64,000 bases of DNA from DAIDKA01 sp049792815 (GCA_049792815.1 JBARBG010000057.1:13648-77647); one strand, 5' to 3'. Positions 1 through 10,478 are shown, numbered from the stretch's first letter. The notes: generated from the letters alone by a model not told the origin. Translations and numbers: made by a program.

Positions 1-871
1 ACGACTGCCCGACCAGGCCCTGGTGCTGGTGGATGGACTCGCAGCCGGCGCCATGCCGCAATTGCTGCGCGCCCAGGCGGCGCGCCTGCGCCTCGTGGCG
101 CTGGTGCACCATCCACTGGCCGCGGAAAGCGGCCTTGCAGCGCATCGGGCCCTTGAGTTGCGAAACTCGGAGCAGCTGGCGCTTTCGGCCGTGCGTCACG
201 TCATCGTGACCAGCGAGGCCACCAAGCTTGCGCTGCGATCCTATGGAGTCGGGCCCGATTCGGTATCGGTCGTGCCGCCGGGAACCGATGCCGTAGTGCT
301 GGCCCATGCCACCCATGGCGCAATCTTGAAAATGCTGTGCGTGGCCGCCCTCATTCCCAGGAAGGGCCATGACGTGCTGTTTGAAGCCCTCGCGCCACTA
401 CCCCCGCGCTGGAGTCTGACCTGCGTCGGGAGCCTCGAGCGCAGTCCGGCCACGGTGCGACAGCTGCGGGCACAGCTGCAAAAGCTGAAGCTGGAGGAAC
501 AGGTCACGCTCGCCGGGGAAGTCGATGCCGCCACTCTGGAACAGTACTACCGGTATGCGGACCTCTTCGTTCTGGCGACTCGCTTCGAAGGCTACGGCAT
601 GGCCGTCGCCGAAGCGCTGGCGCACGGTCTGCCGGTAATCGGCACCAATGTCGACGCCATTGCGGAACTGGTGGGACGCGATGCGGGGCTGCTGGTGGCT
701 CCGGATGATGCGCCGGCGCTGAGCGCCGCACTGGGTAGTGTCCTGAACGACCCGGCACTGCTGGATTCAATGGCGGCAGGCGCCACCCTCATCCGCAATA
801 TCCTGCCGACCTGGAGCGAGTCATGTTCCCTGATGTCACGGGTCCTGGCGCTACAGCACGCGCCGGATTGA
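1..871 (+). CDS. Glycosyltransferase family 4 (GT1 clan), 5' end outside window
   Basis: This is the C-terminal part of a group 1 (GT-B fold) glycosyltransferase, which moves a sugar from an activated donor to an unidentified acceptor in the cytoplasm. The reading frame is open from the first base of the window, so the true start lies upstream. The GT4 signature is clear: an alpha/beta segment with VCVAALIPRKGHDVLF-like sequence, then LFVLATRFEGYGMAVAEALA, where the E(x7)E motif contacts the donor, then GLPVIGTNV and LLVAPDDAPAL. The stop codon lies 21 bp inside the 3' end of the convergent RibD-like gene. From memory, GT4 and RibD-like genes occur together with pterin-synthase homologues in some proteobacterial clusters, but the rest of any such cluster is not visible here. 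The acceptor is unknown. Confidence 0.85.
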   Translation, partial: RLPDQALVLVDGLAAGAMPQLLRAQAARLRLVALVHHPLAAESGLAAHRALELRNSEQLALSAVRHVIVTSEATKLALRSYGVGPDSVSVVPPGTDAVVLAHATHGAILKMLCVAALIPRKGHDVLFEALAPLPPRWSLTCVGSLERSPATVRQLRAQLQKLKLEEQVTLAGEVDAATLEQYYRYADLFVLATRFEGYGMAVAEALAHGLPVIGTNVDAIAELVGRDAGLLVAPDDAPALSAALGSVLNDPALLDSMAAGATLIRNILPTWSESCSLMSRVLALQHAPD

Positions 872-1813
872 GCTGCAGACCGCAGGGCCGTGGCCATTGC
901 CATTGGTCTTGCCGGCCGCGGCGCGCAGGTCGCAGTCAAACAGGATGTCAGATCCAGCGCGATAGACGCGATGCTGGAGGCGCAGGCAGTCCTGCAGGCG
1001 CAGCTGCGGCGGCAGGCGTATCGCCGGGCGGCCCTCGCCGATGAGCAGCGGCGCGATGGCAATGTGCAGTCGATCCAGCAGTCCCGCGGTGAGAAAGGAA
1101 GACACCGTCACGCCGCCGCCTTCCACGAAAATCCGGCTGTACCCCAGCGCATGCAGCTGCCGCAGCAGGTCCTTCAGATCCAGTGAACCCTCAGTGGCGG
1201 CGACTTCCAGGGTCTGCTCACCCCGGGCGCGGGCCTCGGCGGCCGCGGCGCTGCCCGCCGCGCAGGCGCGCAGGGTCAGGGCCGCGCGGTCATTGAATAC
1301 GGTGTGAGCCGGTGGCAGGCGACAACCAGGATCGAGGATGACACGCACCGGATTGGTGCCGGCCACCAGGCGCGTCGTCAGGCGTGGATTATCAGCGGCC
1401 ACGGTGGCGGCGCCGACCACGACGGCATCGCACAGGGCGCGCAGCCGATGCAGATGCAGGATGTTTTCCGGGCCGGTGACCGAGATGGCATCGCCCGAAT
1501 GGGTGGCGATGAACCCATCCAGACTCTGACCCAGGTGCCCGATGGTGATGGGACGGGCAAGGCTGGCACTGCTGATCGGCAGGTAGAGCTCCAGCAGATC
1601 GCGGTTCGGGTCATCATCGCCCAAGGCTGACTCCCAGCCGGTGGCCGGATTCCACGCCAGCACCGCGTCCGGATCATTGGCTGCGACCTCATGCAATCCG
1701 CCCGTCGCGAGTGAAAAGCGCCCGGGATTCCCCGCATCGAAGCTGCCGACAGCCTTGGCGGCGGCAAGTGCAACGGCCCATGCGTCAAGCGTTGCGGAGG
1801 CTGCGTATTCCAT
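851..1813 (-). CDS. RibD C-terminal-domain (dihydrofolate reductase-like) protein
   Basis: A 320-residue protein whose residues from about 90 to 300 match the RibD C-terminal reductase domain, an NADPH-dependent DHFR fold. Visible family features are GHLGQSLDGFIAT, the VVVGAATVAADNPRLTTR stretch, NPVRVILDP, and YSRIFVEGGGVTVSSFL near the end. The zinc deaminase domain that precedes this domain in true riboflavin-pathway RibD is absent; instead there are about 90 unassigned N-terminal residues. It is therefore probably a stand-alone reductase of a pterin- or pyrimidine-like substrate rather than the riboflavin enzyme. The ATG at 1811-1813 is the first start in frame, and the upstream gap carries a MarR-type palindrome shared with the marR promoter. 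The substrate is not known. Confidence 0.8.
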   Translation of the reverse strand: MEYAASATLDAWAVALAAAKAVGSFDAGNPGRFSLATGGLHEVAANDPDAVLAWNPATGWESALGDDDPNRDLLELYLPISSASLARPITIGHLGQSLDGFIATHSGDAISVTGPENILHLHRLRALCDAVVVGAATVAADNPRLTTRLVAGTNPVRVILDPGCRLPPAHTVFNDRAALTLRACAAGSAAAAEARARGEQTLEVAATEGSLDLKDLLRQLHALGYSRIFVEGGGVTVSSFLTAGLLDRLHIAIAPLLIGEGRPAIRLPPQLRLQDCLRLQHRVYRAGSDILFDCDLRAAAGKTNGNGHGPAVCSSIRRVL

Positions 1814-1859
1814 GGCCTCATCTTGCTCCAGTCCATGGCCGGATGTCCCGCTGGATCTT

Positions 1860-1876
1860 ATATGCGTCTAGCATAT
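1860..1876. promoter_or_regulatory. MarR-type operator in the RibD/porin divergent gap
   Basis: Perfect inverted repeat ATATGC and GCATAT separated by 5 bp (GTCTA). The same arms and spacer length recur at 3194-3214 upstream of the marR gene. It lies just before the porin start at 1887 and 47 bp from the RibD start, so a bound repressor could control both. The assignment to the nearby MarR protein is inference from the shared sequence. Confidence 0.7.
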
Positions 1877-1886
1877 GATATCGCCG

Positions 1887-2600
1887 ATGAAAGCTCGCCA
1901 TTTGCTGTGGACCTTGCTTCCGGCAACGGCCCTGGCTTCAGAGTTCGGCGCCGGGCTGACCGCGGTCACGGACTACGACTACCGGGGCGTCACGCAGTCA
2001 GCCAATCATCCCGCGCTGCAACTGGACTCCGAGTACTCAACCGCGCCGCTGCACGTCGAGATCTGGACCAGCAATGTGCAGTTCGGCAACGACCCGGGCG
2101 CGTATGAAGCGGGCTACCAGGAGATCGCCTACTCGGCTGACCTGACATTCAATACAGACGGCTGGCTCAAGTACAACGTCGGAATCAACTATGCGACGTA
2201 TCCGGGGCTCAACCCCGGATGCAACTATGCGGAAGGCTGGGCCACGCTGACTCATGGACCGGTGTCTTCATCCTTTCACTACGCCTGGGACTATTGCGAA
2301 GTGCATCCGCACCTTGGCGCCTATTATGAAGAGGTCAACGGCAACTGGCCGCTCCCAGGGAAGCATCTGACCGCCGTGACGCATGTGGGTGTGAGCTGGG
2401 GTCCGTATTGGAATGCCGCTAACAACGGCTCTTATGTTGACTACGCCGCGGGTGTTACGGGTAACTGGGGACGGGTGACGGTGCTGGCCGAGGGCATCAA
2501 CACCCACGGATATCAAGCCATCGGCCACGGCCAGCCCTTCTCGGGCAAGGCAAAACTGCTCATCTCCATAGCGGTTGCTTTCTCCTCAGCTGCGCACTGA
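1887..2600 (+). CDS. TorF family putative porin
   Basis: A 237-residue outer-membrane beta-barrel protein of the TorF/Gcw_chp family. The family hallmark near the N terminus is visible as TAVTDYDYRGVTQSANHPALQ, followed by alternating aromatic strands such as WLKYNVGINYATY and HVGVSWGPYW. I chose the ATG at 1887 because it opens a clean signal peptide (MKARHLLWTLLPATALAS); an in-frame ATG at 1875 lies inside the MarR-type operator. The transported solute is unknown. The 3' end overlaps the convergent marR gene by 15 bp. The MarR palindrome directly upstream suggests that expression responds to the ligand of that regulator. Confidence 0.85.
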   Translation: MKARHLLWTLLPATALASEFGAGLTAVTDYDYRGVTQSANHPALQLDSEYSTAPLHVEIWTSNVQFGNDPGAYEAGYQEIAYSADLTFNTDGWLKYNVGINYATYPGLNPGCNYAEGWATLTHGPVSSSFHYAWDYCEVHPHLGAYYEEVNGNWPLPGKHLTAVTHVGVSWGPYWNAANNGSYVDYAAGVTGNWGRVTVLAEGINTHGYQAIGHGQPFSGKAKLLISIAVAFSSAAH

Positions 2601-3137
2601 CGCCACGCGCTCGCGCCGCAGTTCCGAGGTTGGCTTCACGGCGAGGGTGACCGGACAGCGATTCTGCGGACATACATCAACTTCGCACAGCTTGCAGATC
2701 GCCTCGGCCGAATCGTCATCGCCGGTGAGGAAGGCGAGCATGCGCTCGAGCATCGTCGTCAGTTTCTTGTGGTCCTTGACGGGTAGCACGGCCAGCACCT
2801 CATCCAGGCAGCGGCGCCGCGCGCGAACAATTCCCTGCACCTTGCGTTTGCCCTGATCGGTGAGAAACAGCGCGACTTCACGCTTGTCGGTACCGGTCTT
2901 CTTGTGCACCAGGCCCGCTTTTTCCAGTTTCTCGACGACTCTGACCGTCCATGAGTGACTCAGCGTCAGGGTCTTTCTCAGGAACTCAACCGTGCGTCCT
3001 TCATTGTAGGCAATCGCAACCAGCGCAGCCGGACCGTCCCCCGCAATCAACGACTCCTGCTCGAGCCGGCTGCTCATGTGGTCGTGAAGACCGGTTAGAA
3101 ATGCGCCCAGTAAATTCGCAGTACGCGCGTCAGCCAT
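2586..3137 (-). CDS. MarR family transcriptional regulator with C-terminal Cys cluster
   Basis: A 183-residue winged-helix regulator. The recognition region is visible as TLTLSHSWTVRVVEKLEKAGLV, and the wing as KKTGTDKREVALFLTDQGK. The C terminus carries four cysteines (Cys148, 151, 156, 161) in a CxxCx4Cx4CP arrangement, which could bind metal or act as a redox switch; this is inference. A perfect palindrome with ATATATGC arms sits about 60 bp upstream of the start and a second copy lies before the porin, so the protein probably represses itself, the porin, the RibD-like gene and the divergent hypothetical/MFS operon. The effector is unknown. Confidence 0.85.
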   Translation of the reverse strand: MADARTANLLGAFLTGLHDHMSSRLEQESLIAGDGPAALVAIAYNEGRTVEFLRKTLTLSHSWTVRVVEKLEKAGLVHKKTGTDKREVALFLTDQGKRKVQGIVRARRRCLDEVLAVLPVKDHKKLTTMLERMLAFLTGDDDSAEAICKLCEVDVCPQNRCPVTLAVKPTSELRRERVASVRS

Positions 3138-3193
3138 AGTTTGGTTCTCCTTGGTGCCGTCACTCTACCGCAATATTGTGCTGCTTGACTTTT

Positions 3194-3214
3194 ATATATG
3201 CTTGACGCATATAT
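3194..3214. promoter_or_regulatory. MarR-type operator in the marR/hypothetical divergent gap
   Basis: Perfect 8-bp inverted repeat, arms ATATATGC and GCATATAT, with a 5-bp spacer (TTGAC). The inner six bases of each arm are identical to the palindrome at 1860-1876. It lies between marR (start 3137) and the divergent gene starting at 3273, where it could silence both. Confidence 0.75.
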
Positions 3215-3272
3215 TACGCCCGCGCAATGCTCGGAATATGGCTAATCGTTGCGCCCTCAACAGGGGTATAGG

Positions 3273-4210
3273 ATGGAGCGCGGCGCAGTCTTCGTCGTCA
3301 GCAAAACGCAACCGGCACATTGCGGGCCCGCCAACCAGATCCTCAGTGAGGAACTGCAGCATTGGTTGCGGCGCGGGTTGGGATGCATCGCCGGGCGTCG
3401 TGAATTCCTTTCAAATCGCTACTTTGCCGTCGACGTCCGGCAACTCTCCGACGTCGTGGTCGGCTGGCGTCACTTCATGGGCGCTCTGGAGCGGCGCGAC
3501 GCAATTGCCTGTCTTTACAGCCTTTCCGGCATGTTTCCCGCGGCGGCCGCGGACACCGGGGTGCGCGGCGCCGTCGCGCAATTAGCGGAAATCATGAGCG
3601 TACTGTCTGATGATTCGCCCGAGGACTTGGCCTCTGGCGGCCGTCTCAACCTGGTCATCAATGCAATATGTCCAGTCACGGGTTGCCGCACGACCTTCTT
3701 TGATTTCGACGCCATCGCCTTCGTACCGCAGGCGGCCGACGAATCCGATCCGCTGTACGACCCGCTGATGGCGGCACCGGCGCCACTGGTCAACGTGAGT
3801 TCGGACATCTTCGGCTTTTCGATGTTCACCTGGGACCACTGTCGCAGCCGCTTCGACTGCGAGGTCCGCCAACTGACCGCGAAGGAGCGCCGTTACCTGT
3901 TTTCAGTGACCATGGAGTCCTGGCAAAAGATGGCCGAGCAAACCATCACCAACTACAGCCGCAGCGTCAATCAAAGCCTGTGTCCGACGCGCCTGGCGGC
4001 CGACAAGGAATCCTGGACCGCCAATCACCAGGATCCGGCCTTTGCGGAAACCGAGAAGCGCCCCTACGTGCATGAGATGCCGCGGCAGTACACACCGCGC
4101 ATCGTGCAGATATGGCAGCGGTATTTCGAAGACGGCGTGCTGCCGCGCTACAAGGGCGTCTCAATCGCCGGTGACGCGGTGCCGTCACGCTGCCCGGCGG
4201 CGGTGCATCT

Positions 4211-4214
<4 letters not shown>
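3273..4214 (+). CDS. Hypothetical protein, operon partner of MFS transporter
   Basis: A protein of about 313 residues that I do not recognise. It has no signal peptide or membrane segment and is mixed in composition, with scattered Trp, Phe and Cys (for example WRHFMGALERRDAIACLY, DIFGFSMFTWDHCRSRFDC) and an Arg/Tyr-rich C-terminal part. I preferred the ATG at 3273, which has AGGGG about 8 bp upstream, over an in-frame TTG at 3249. Its stop overlaps the GTG of the downstream MFS gene by 4 bp, so the two are translationally coupled, and both lie behind a MarR-type operator. A role in processing whatever the MFS protein carries is possible but not shown by the sequence. Confidence 0.7.
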
Positions 4215-6204
<1,990 letters not shown>

Positions 6205-6591
6205 TTAGAAACGTCCCGAAATGGACCTGAGACCTGCCGGATTGCGTCCGCCGCTGCGCATCATGGCAGCGTACTCTTCGCTCGATTGACCGGCAAACGA
6301 GGCCGCCACCGACTGCGTGGGCCGGCCGTCGACGGCGGCGATCTTGAGTACGAAGAAGATATTGCCGCCGTGTTCGAGCAGCGCCTTGAAGTCGCGCTGT
6401 AAGACCCCCTGCTTCTGCGCTTCGCTCATCGTCCATTCATCCAGGTAGGCGCGCTCGTCAGCCTTGAAGCGGGCGCGATTGACGGCGCTCATCAGTGACA
6501 TGCAGAAGCGGTTCAGGTGGCGCCCTTCGATGGCGCGATCGCCTGTGAACACGTAGGTGCCCGGAATGTCTTCGAAGGTCGCGGTAGCCAT
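6205..6591 (-). CDS. ligA: Protocatechuate 4,5-dioxygenase alpha subunit (LigA-like)
   Basis: The small subunit of the LigAB dioxygenase, which caps the active site of the beta subunit. Family features are FEDIPGTYVFTGDRA near the N terminus, LNRFCMSLMSAVNRARFKADE, AYLDEWTMSEAQK, GGNIFFVLKIAAVDG, and the C-terminal AAMMRSGGRNPAGLRSI. The start at 6591 gives a 128-residue protein beginning MATATFEDIPGT; an upstream in-frame start would run into the operator region. The gene is the first of a two-gene ligAB unit divergent from a LysR gene. The downstream ring-cleavage pathway genes ligC, ligI, ligJ and ligK are not in this window. Confidence 0.92.
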   Translation of the reverse strand: MATATFEDIPGTYVFTGDRAIEGRHLNRFCMSLMSAVNRARFKADERAYLDEWTMSEAQKQGVLQRDFKALLEHGGNIFFVLKIAAVDGRPTQSVAASFAGQSSEEYAAMMRSGGRNPAGLRSISGRF

Positions 6592-6607
6592 GTGTCTATG
6601 ATATTCA

Positions 6608-6662
6608 TTGCGAATCGCAATAACTAGGACCATATTACGACCTCAGTTTTTGCGATTCGCGA
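6608..6662. promoter_or_regulatory. Two LysR-type palindromes between ligA and lysR
   Basis: The first site (6608-6620) is a perfect 13-bp palindrome, TTGCGA-A-TCGCAA, which fits the T-N11-A rule for LysR-type operators. The second (6650-6662) is TTGCGA-T-TCGCGA, with one arm mismatch. They lie exactly 42 bp apart, four helical turns, on the same face of the helix. This matches the usual recognition/activation site arrangement of a LysR tetramer at a divergent promoter. The regulator is inferred to be the adjacent LysR protein. Confidence 0.7.
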
Positions 6663-6668
6663 TAAATC

Positions 6669-7568
6669 ATGGATACAGTGGCCAATTTGCGGGCCTTCCT
6701 GGCCGTGGCGCGCTACGGCGGGTTCTCGGAGGCCGCCCGGCAGCTCAACGTCGTGCCCTCGGTCGCGGCCAAGCGTGTGAGCCAGCTGGAGCACGCCATC
6801 GGGACCAAGCTCTTCACGCGCTCCACCCGCAAGGTCGTTTTGACAGAATCCGGCGAACAGTTTCAGGGCCGGGCCAGAAGCCTCATCGCCGACCTCGATG
6901 ACACCCTCGCGGGACTGAAGCGTGCGGGCGACAGGTTGGAGGGGCGCATCCTCATGATGGTCCCGACTACGCTCAACTTCCTGGTGCTGGCCGATGCCCT
7001 GAACAGCTTCCTGCGCCAGCACGAGCACATCACCGTGGAACTGGCGCTGGTGGACCGTTCGGTCAACCCTGCCGAAGAGGGTTTTGATCTCGCCATCAGC
7101 GGCCATGCCGCCAGCAGCTACGAGGGAGTGATCGACGTCCCGCTGTTTCCCTTCGAGCAGGTGCTGTGCGCGTCGCCTGAGTACCTGGCGCGACGCGGAA
7201 CGCCGCGCCACCCGCATGACCTGGAAGATCACGACGGACTGTTCTTCAAACCCCTGGGCACCGCGTGGCGCTTCGACGGCGAGCAGGGCCAAGTGAGCGT
7301 CGAAGTGCGGCCCCGACTCATTGCCAACGACAATGTCACGCTGCGCGCCGCCGCCCTGGCCGGCAACGGCATCGCCATGCTGCCGCGCTATGTGTCAGGC
7401 GCCGCGCTCAAGGCCGGCACGCTCGTGCCATTGCTGCCGGACTATGCGCTGCCCAAGTCCTGGTTCCGCGCGCACGTGACCCAGCATCGGGCGAAGCTCG
7501 CGCGCATCGCCACGCTGATTGAATGGCTGAAGGGCGCGCTGCGCGACGCCCTGCCCGCGGTTCAGTGA
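6669..7568 (+). CDS. LysR family transcriptional regulator
   Basis: A 299-residue LysR-type regulator with an N-terminal winged helix (LRAFLAVARYGGFSEAARQLNVVPSVAAKRVSQLEHAIGTKLF) and a C-terminal co-inducer domain (about residues 88-295). It is divergent from ligAB with only 77 bp between the start codons, and two matched palindromes lie in that gap. It is therefore the probable activator of ligAB in response to an aromatic acid or ring-cleavage product; that role is inference from position and operator layout. The ATG at 6669 is close to the second palindrome, which would allow autorepression. The stop is 5 bp from the convergent carboxylesterase stop. Confidence 0.9.
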   Translation: MDTVANLRAFLAVARYGGFSEAARQLNVVPSVAAKRVSQLEHAIGTKLFTRSTRKVVLTESGEQFQGRARSLIADLDDTLAGLKRAGDRLEGRILMMVPTTLNFLVLADALNSFLRQHEHITVELALVDRSVNPAEEGFDLAISGHAASSYEGVIDVPLFPFEQVLCASPEYLARRGTPRHPHDLEDHDGLFFKPLGTAWRFDGEQGQVSVEVRPRLIANDNVTLRAAALAGNGIAMLPRYVSGAALKAGTLVPLLPDYALPKSWFRAHVTQHRAKLARIATLIEWLKGALRDALPAVQ

Positions 7569-7573
7569 CTCAC

Positions 7574-9172
7574 TTACTGGTGGCGGTCGCTGAAGCGCTG
7601 CGCCAGGTCCATCCTGACTTTCCAGGGGTCAGGTCCCGCCAGCGGTCCATTGGCCGTGAAATCCATGATGCCATCGCTTTGCTGTTGGTAGGCCGGCCAT
7701 GCCGGGTAGCCTGCCACCTGTGGTACACCGGTACGCGCGAAGCCGACCCAGTAGGCGTGCATGGCCTTGGCCGCCGCCTCATCGGCAGCGGTCAGATCCT
7801 TGCCGTAGCGCACGGACACTGTGTCGAAGACATAGGGTATTTCAGTGGCATGGGGCGCACCCGGCGTGGTGGCGCGCAGTGACTCGGCGACGTAGCTGAA
7901 GCGGTATTCGAACACCGGTTGATGCACTGAAAGCAGGCGCGCGATTTCACGGGCCGGCTCGATCATCGCCTGATCACCGCCGGCCTTGAACGCCACCGCG
8001 GCCACCGGCGTTGCCGGATTGGGCGCATAGGCGGCGCGGGCCGCCGCGGCATCATCACCGAACTGGGCAAACAGTTCGTCCAGGGTGCGGGCCCGCATGA
8101 AGCCAACGTCCATGCTGTTGGCGCCCACGACCAACGGGATGGCCTGGGCCTTGCCGGCCGCATACAACGGAACCGGCGTTCCAACATTGAGCATGCCGTC
8201 CTCGATGGGCCCACCCACGTAATTCGGATTGCCCGCCATGGTCGCCATGTTGAGATTGCCCAGCAGCTGCTGCGCCGGGATCGCGCGCAGCTTCGCCAGC
8301 GCCGCCGCATCGCTGCCCTCGATACCGAAGCTGTGCGCGAGCGCGAGACCCTTGGCCTCGGCCGAGTCGGATGCGCCCTTGAGCTTGCGCGGCGTGAGCA
8401 GCCCGGCACGACCCGCACCGGACTCGATCATCGCCTTCTGGAACAGTCCCCTGGCAAGCGGTGAGGTCAGCAGCGAATTCACCGACATGCCACCCGCGGA
8501 TTCGCCGAACACCGTGACATTGCCGGGATCACCGCCAAAGGCGGCGACATTGCGTTGCACCCACTTCAGTGCCGCGATCTGGTCCATGTAGCCATAGTTG
8601 CCCAAGGGTTCACCGGCCTGCTCGGCGCTCAGCGCCGGGTGGGCGAAGAAACCGAAACTACCCAGCCGATAGTTGAAGCTCACCAGCACCACTGCATCCT
8701 TGGCAAAGGCACTGCCGTCATACTCAGGCGGCGAGCTGCCGCCATTGACGAAGCCGCCGCCATAAATCCACACCATCACCGGGAGCTTGCGGGCCTTGAA
8801 GCGGGCGGGTGTCCAGACATTCAGATACAGGCAGTCCTCGTCGGGCTTCACGCCCAGCGGCGCCGCATCTCCCGGAAACGGCACCTGCATGCAATCGGGG
8901 CCATAGCTCACGGTCTGTTTGACGCCCGGCCAGGGCGTCGGCGCCTGCGGTGCGCGCCAGCGCAGCGCGCCCACCGGGGGCTGCGCAAAGGGGATGCCCT
9001 TGAAGGCGGCCACCTCGGCCGTCACGACACCCCGCACCTTGCCGGCATCGAGGCTCACCACCGGGCCTGCTGCCTGGGCCGCGCCACAGGCACCCGCGGC
9101 GATGCCCACGGCGATGCCCACGGCGATGATGGCGCGCGACGTCTCGCGCCATCGGTGGGTTCTGATTTTCAT
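7574..9172 (-). CDS. Secreted type B carboxylesterase
   Basis: An alpha/beta-hydrolase of the carboxylesterase/cholinesterase family, about 532 residues, predicted to be exported. It begins with a signal peptide whose hydrophobic core contains an AVGIAVGIA duplication, encoded by a 12-bp tandem repeat near 9096-9120. Catalytic features are the nucleophile Ser225 in VFGESAGGMSV, the oxyanion stretch IYGGGFVNGGSS, and a C-terminal His in GAPHATEIPYVFD. EDCLYLNVWTP is the family signature. I chose the ATG at 9172 because GGGGGA sits 7 bp upstream and it starts the signal peptide; the longer frame adds 41 residues with no leader. Between ligAB/LysR and a tannase gene, it may cleave aromatic esters. 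Confidence 0.9.
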   Translation of the reverse strand: MKIRTHRWRETSRAIIAVGIAVGIAAGACGAAQAAGPVVSLDAGKVRGVVTAEVAAFKGIPFAQPPVGALRWRAPQAPTPWPGVKQTVSYGPDCMQVPFPGDAAPLGVKPDEDCLYLNVWTPARFKARKLPVMVWIYGGGFVNGGSSPPEYDGSAFAKDAVVLVSFNYRLGSFGFFAHPALSAEQAGEPLGNYGYMDQIAALKWVQRNVAAFGGDPGNVTVFGESAGGMSVNSLLTSPLARGLFQKAMIESGAGRAGLLTPRKLKGASDSAEAKGLALAHSFGIEGSDAAALAKLRAIPAQQLLGNLNMATMAGNPNYVGGPIEDGMLNVGTPVPLYAAGKAQAIPLVVGANSMDVGFMRARTLDELFAQFGDDAAAARAAYAPNPATPVAAVAFKAGGDQAMIEPAREIARLLSVHQPVFEYRFSYVAESLRATTPGAPHATEIPYVFDTVSVRYGKDLTAADEAAAKAMHAYWVGFARTGVPQVAGYPAWPAYQQQSDGIMDFTANGPLAGPDPWKVRMDLAQRFSDRHQ

Positions 9173-9270
9173 GGTATTTCCCCCGGAAGTAATCGTTTGC
9201 ATTTTGGCGGATGGTATTTTAGGGACCGCGCCGTTGTCTATAATGATTTTTGCCCAGCCAAAGGAACGCA

Positions 9271-10338
9271 ATGTCGCATTGGCCCTGGTGGACACCGATC
9301 ATCGCGATCATTGTCGTGATCGCCGCCTCCACGATGACCTTGGATACCACCCTGGTCGTGGTGTGCGCGGTAGCGCTGGTGGGCGCGGTCATCGCCAGCG
9401 TCCATCACGCCGAGGTCGTCGCCCACCGCATCGGCGAGCCGCTCGGAACGGTGGTGTTGAGCATCTGCGTCACCATCATCGAAGTGGCACTGATCACCAC
9501 GGTGATGTTAACCGGTGCCGCCAACATGGCGACGCTGCCGCGCGACACCATCTACTCGGTGATCATGATCACCTGCGGCGGCGTGGTCGGACTCAGTATT
9601 TTCATTGGCGCCATCCGCCACCGCGAGCAGGTCTTTCAGATGCTCGGGTCCAATGCCACCCTCGCGACCCTCGCCGCCATGACCACCCTCGCGCTGGTGC
9701 TGCCGAACTTCACCACCAGCAGCGCCGGACCCACCTACACTTCAGCGCAACTGATCTTTGCTTCCATCGTGTCGGTGGCGCTGTGGTGCGGCTTCGTGTT
9801 CGTGCAGACCGTGCGCCACCGCGACTACTTCCTGCCCGTCGGCACGCGGGCCAATGAGGAACTGCATGCGCGCCGGCCGACGCGCGCCCAGGCCCTGGCG
9901 AGCTTCGGGGCGCTGCTGGCCGCCTTGATTGCGGTCGTGGGCCTGGCCCACGATGCCACGCCCCGCATCGAGGAGGCCGTGGTTCAGGCGGGACTGCCGC
10001 GCTCGGTGATCAGCATGATGATCGCCATGCTGACCCTGCTGCCTGAAGCCTGGGCATCGATCCGCGCTGCGCTTGCGGATCGGATCCAGACCAGCCTCAA
10101 TCTGAGTCTCGGGTCGGCACTGGCCAGTATTGGACTGACCATCCCGGCCATCGTCATCAGCTCACAGTTCGTGGGCAACACCCTGATCCTGGGCCTCGCA
10201 CCCAAGGAGCTGGTGCTCGTGGTGCTGGCATTCTTCGTCACCTCCATCACGCTGGTGGCCGGTCGTACCCACCTGATGCTGGGTCTGGTGCACCTGGTCG
10301 TGTTCGGGGTATTCGTGTTCCTGAGCTTCGTTCCCTAG
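9271..10338 (+). CDS. chaA: Ca2+/H+ antiporter, ChaA-like
   Basis: A 355-residue inner-membrane antiporter of the CaCA superfamily that exchanges Ca2+ (or Na+/K+) for protons. Ten to eleven hydrophobic segments are visible. The ion-binding alpha repeats are GEPLGTVVLSICVTIIEVALI in the first half and LTLLPEAWASIRAALADR followed by GSALASIGLTIPAIV in the second; acidic residues in both repeats are kept. The ATG at 9271 has AAGGA about 6 bp upstream, and a TATAAT -10 hexamer lies at 9239-9244. It is divergent from the carboxylesterase and monocistronic as far as can be seen. Ion specificity cannot be read from the sequence. Confidence 0.88.
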   Translation: MSHWPWWTPIIAIIVVIAASTMTLDTTLVVVCAVALVGAVIASVHHAEVVAHRIGEPLGTVVLSICVTIIEVALITTVMLTGAANMATLPRDTIYSVIMITCGGVVGLSIFIGAIRHREQVFQMLGSNATLATLAAMTTLALVLPNFTTSSAGPTYTSAQLIFASIVSVALWCGFVFVQTVRHRDYFLPVGTRANEELHARRPTRAQALASFGALLAALIAVVGLAHDATPRIEEAVVQAGLPRSVISMMIAMLTLLPEAWASIRAALADRIQTSLNLSLGSALASIGLTIPAIVISSQFVGNTLILGLAPKELVLVVLAFFVTSITLVAGRTHLMLGLVHLVVFGVFVFLSFVP

Positions 10339-10460
10339 CCCCGGTTGCAGCGCCCCCAGCGCTGTCTCATTTAAGCTAATTTCAGAAAACAGAACTCGTT
10401 TTTTCAGAATGTTGCTTTGTCGACACATACTGAAGCGAATGCGAAAAGCTGCCGTTCCCG

Positions 10461-10478
10461 GAATTTACTTGTAAATTC
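10461..10478. promoter_or_regulatory. Perfect palindrome upstream of TonB receptor
   Basis: GAATTTACTTGTAAATTC, an 8-bp perfect inverted repeat with a 2-bp centre. It stands out as AT-rich in a GC-rich region, about 86 bp before the receptor start, which suits an operator near the promoter. I cannot assign the binding protein. Confidence 0.5.

Noticed and set aside
9096..9120. 12-bp tandem repeat as a mobile or regulatory element
   Set aside because: It lies in the signal-peptide coding region of the carboxylesterase and simply duplicates four codons of its hydrophobic core.
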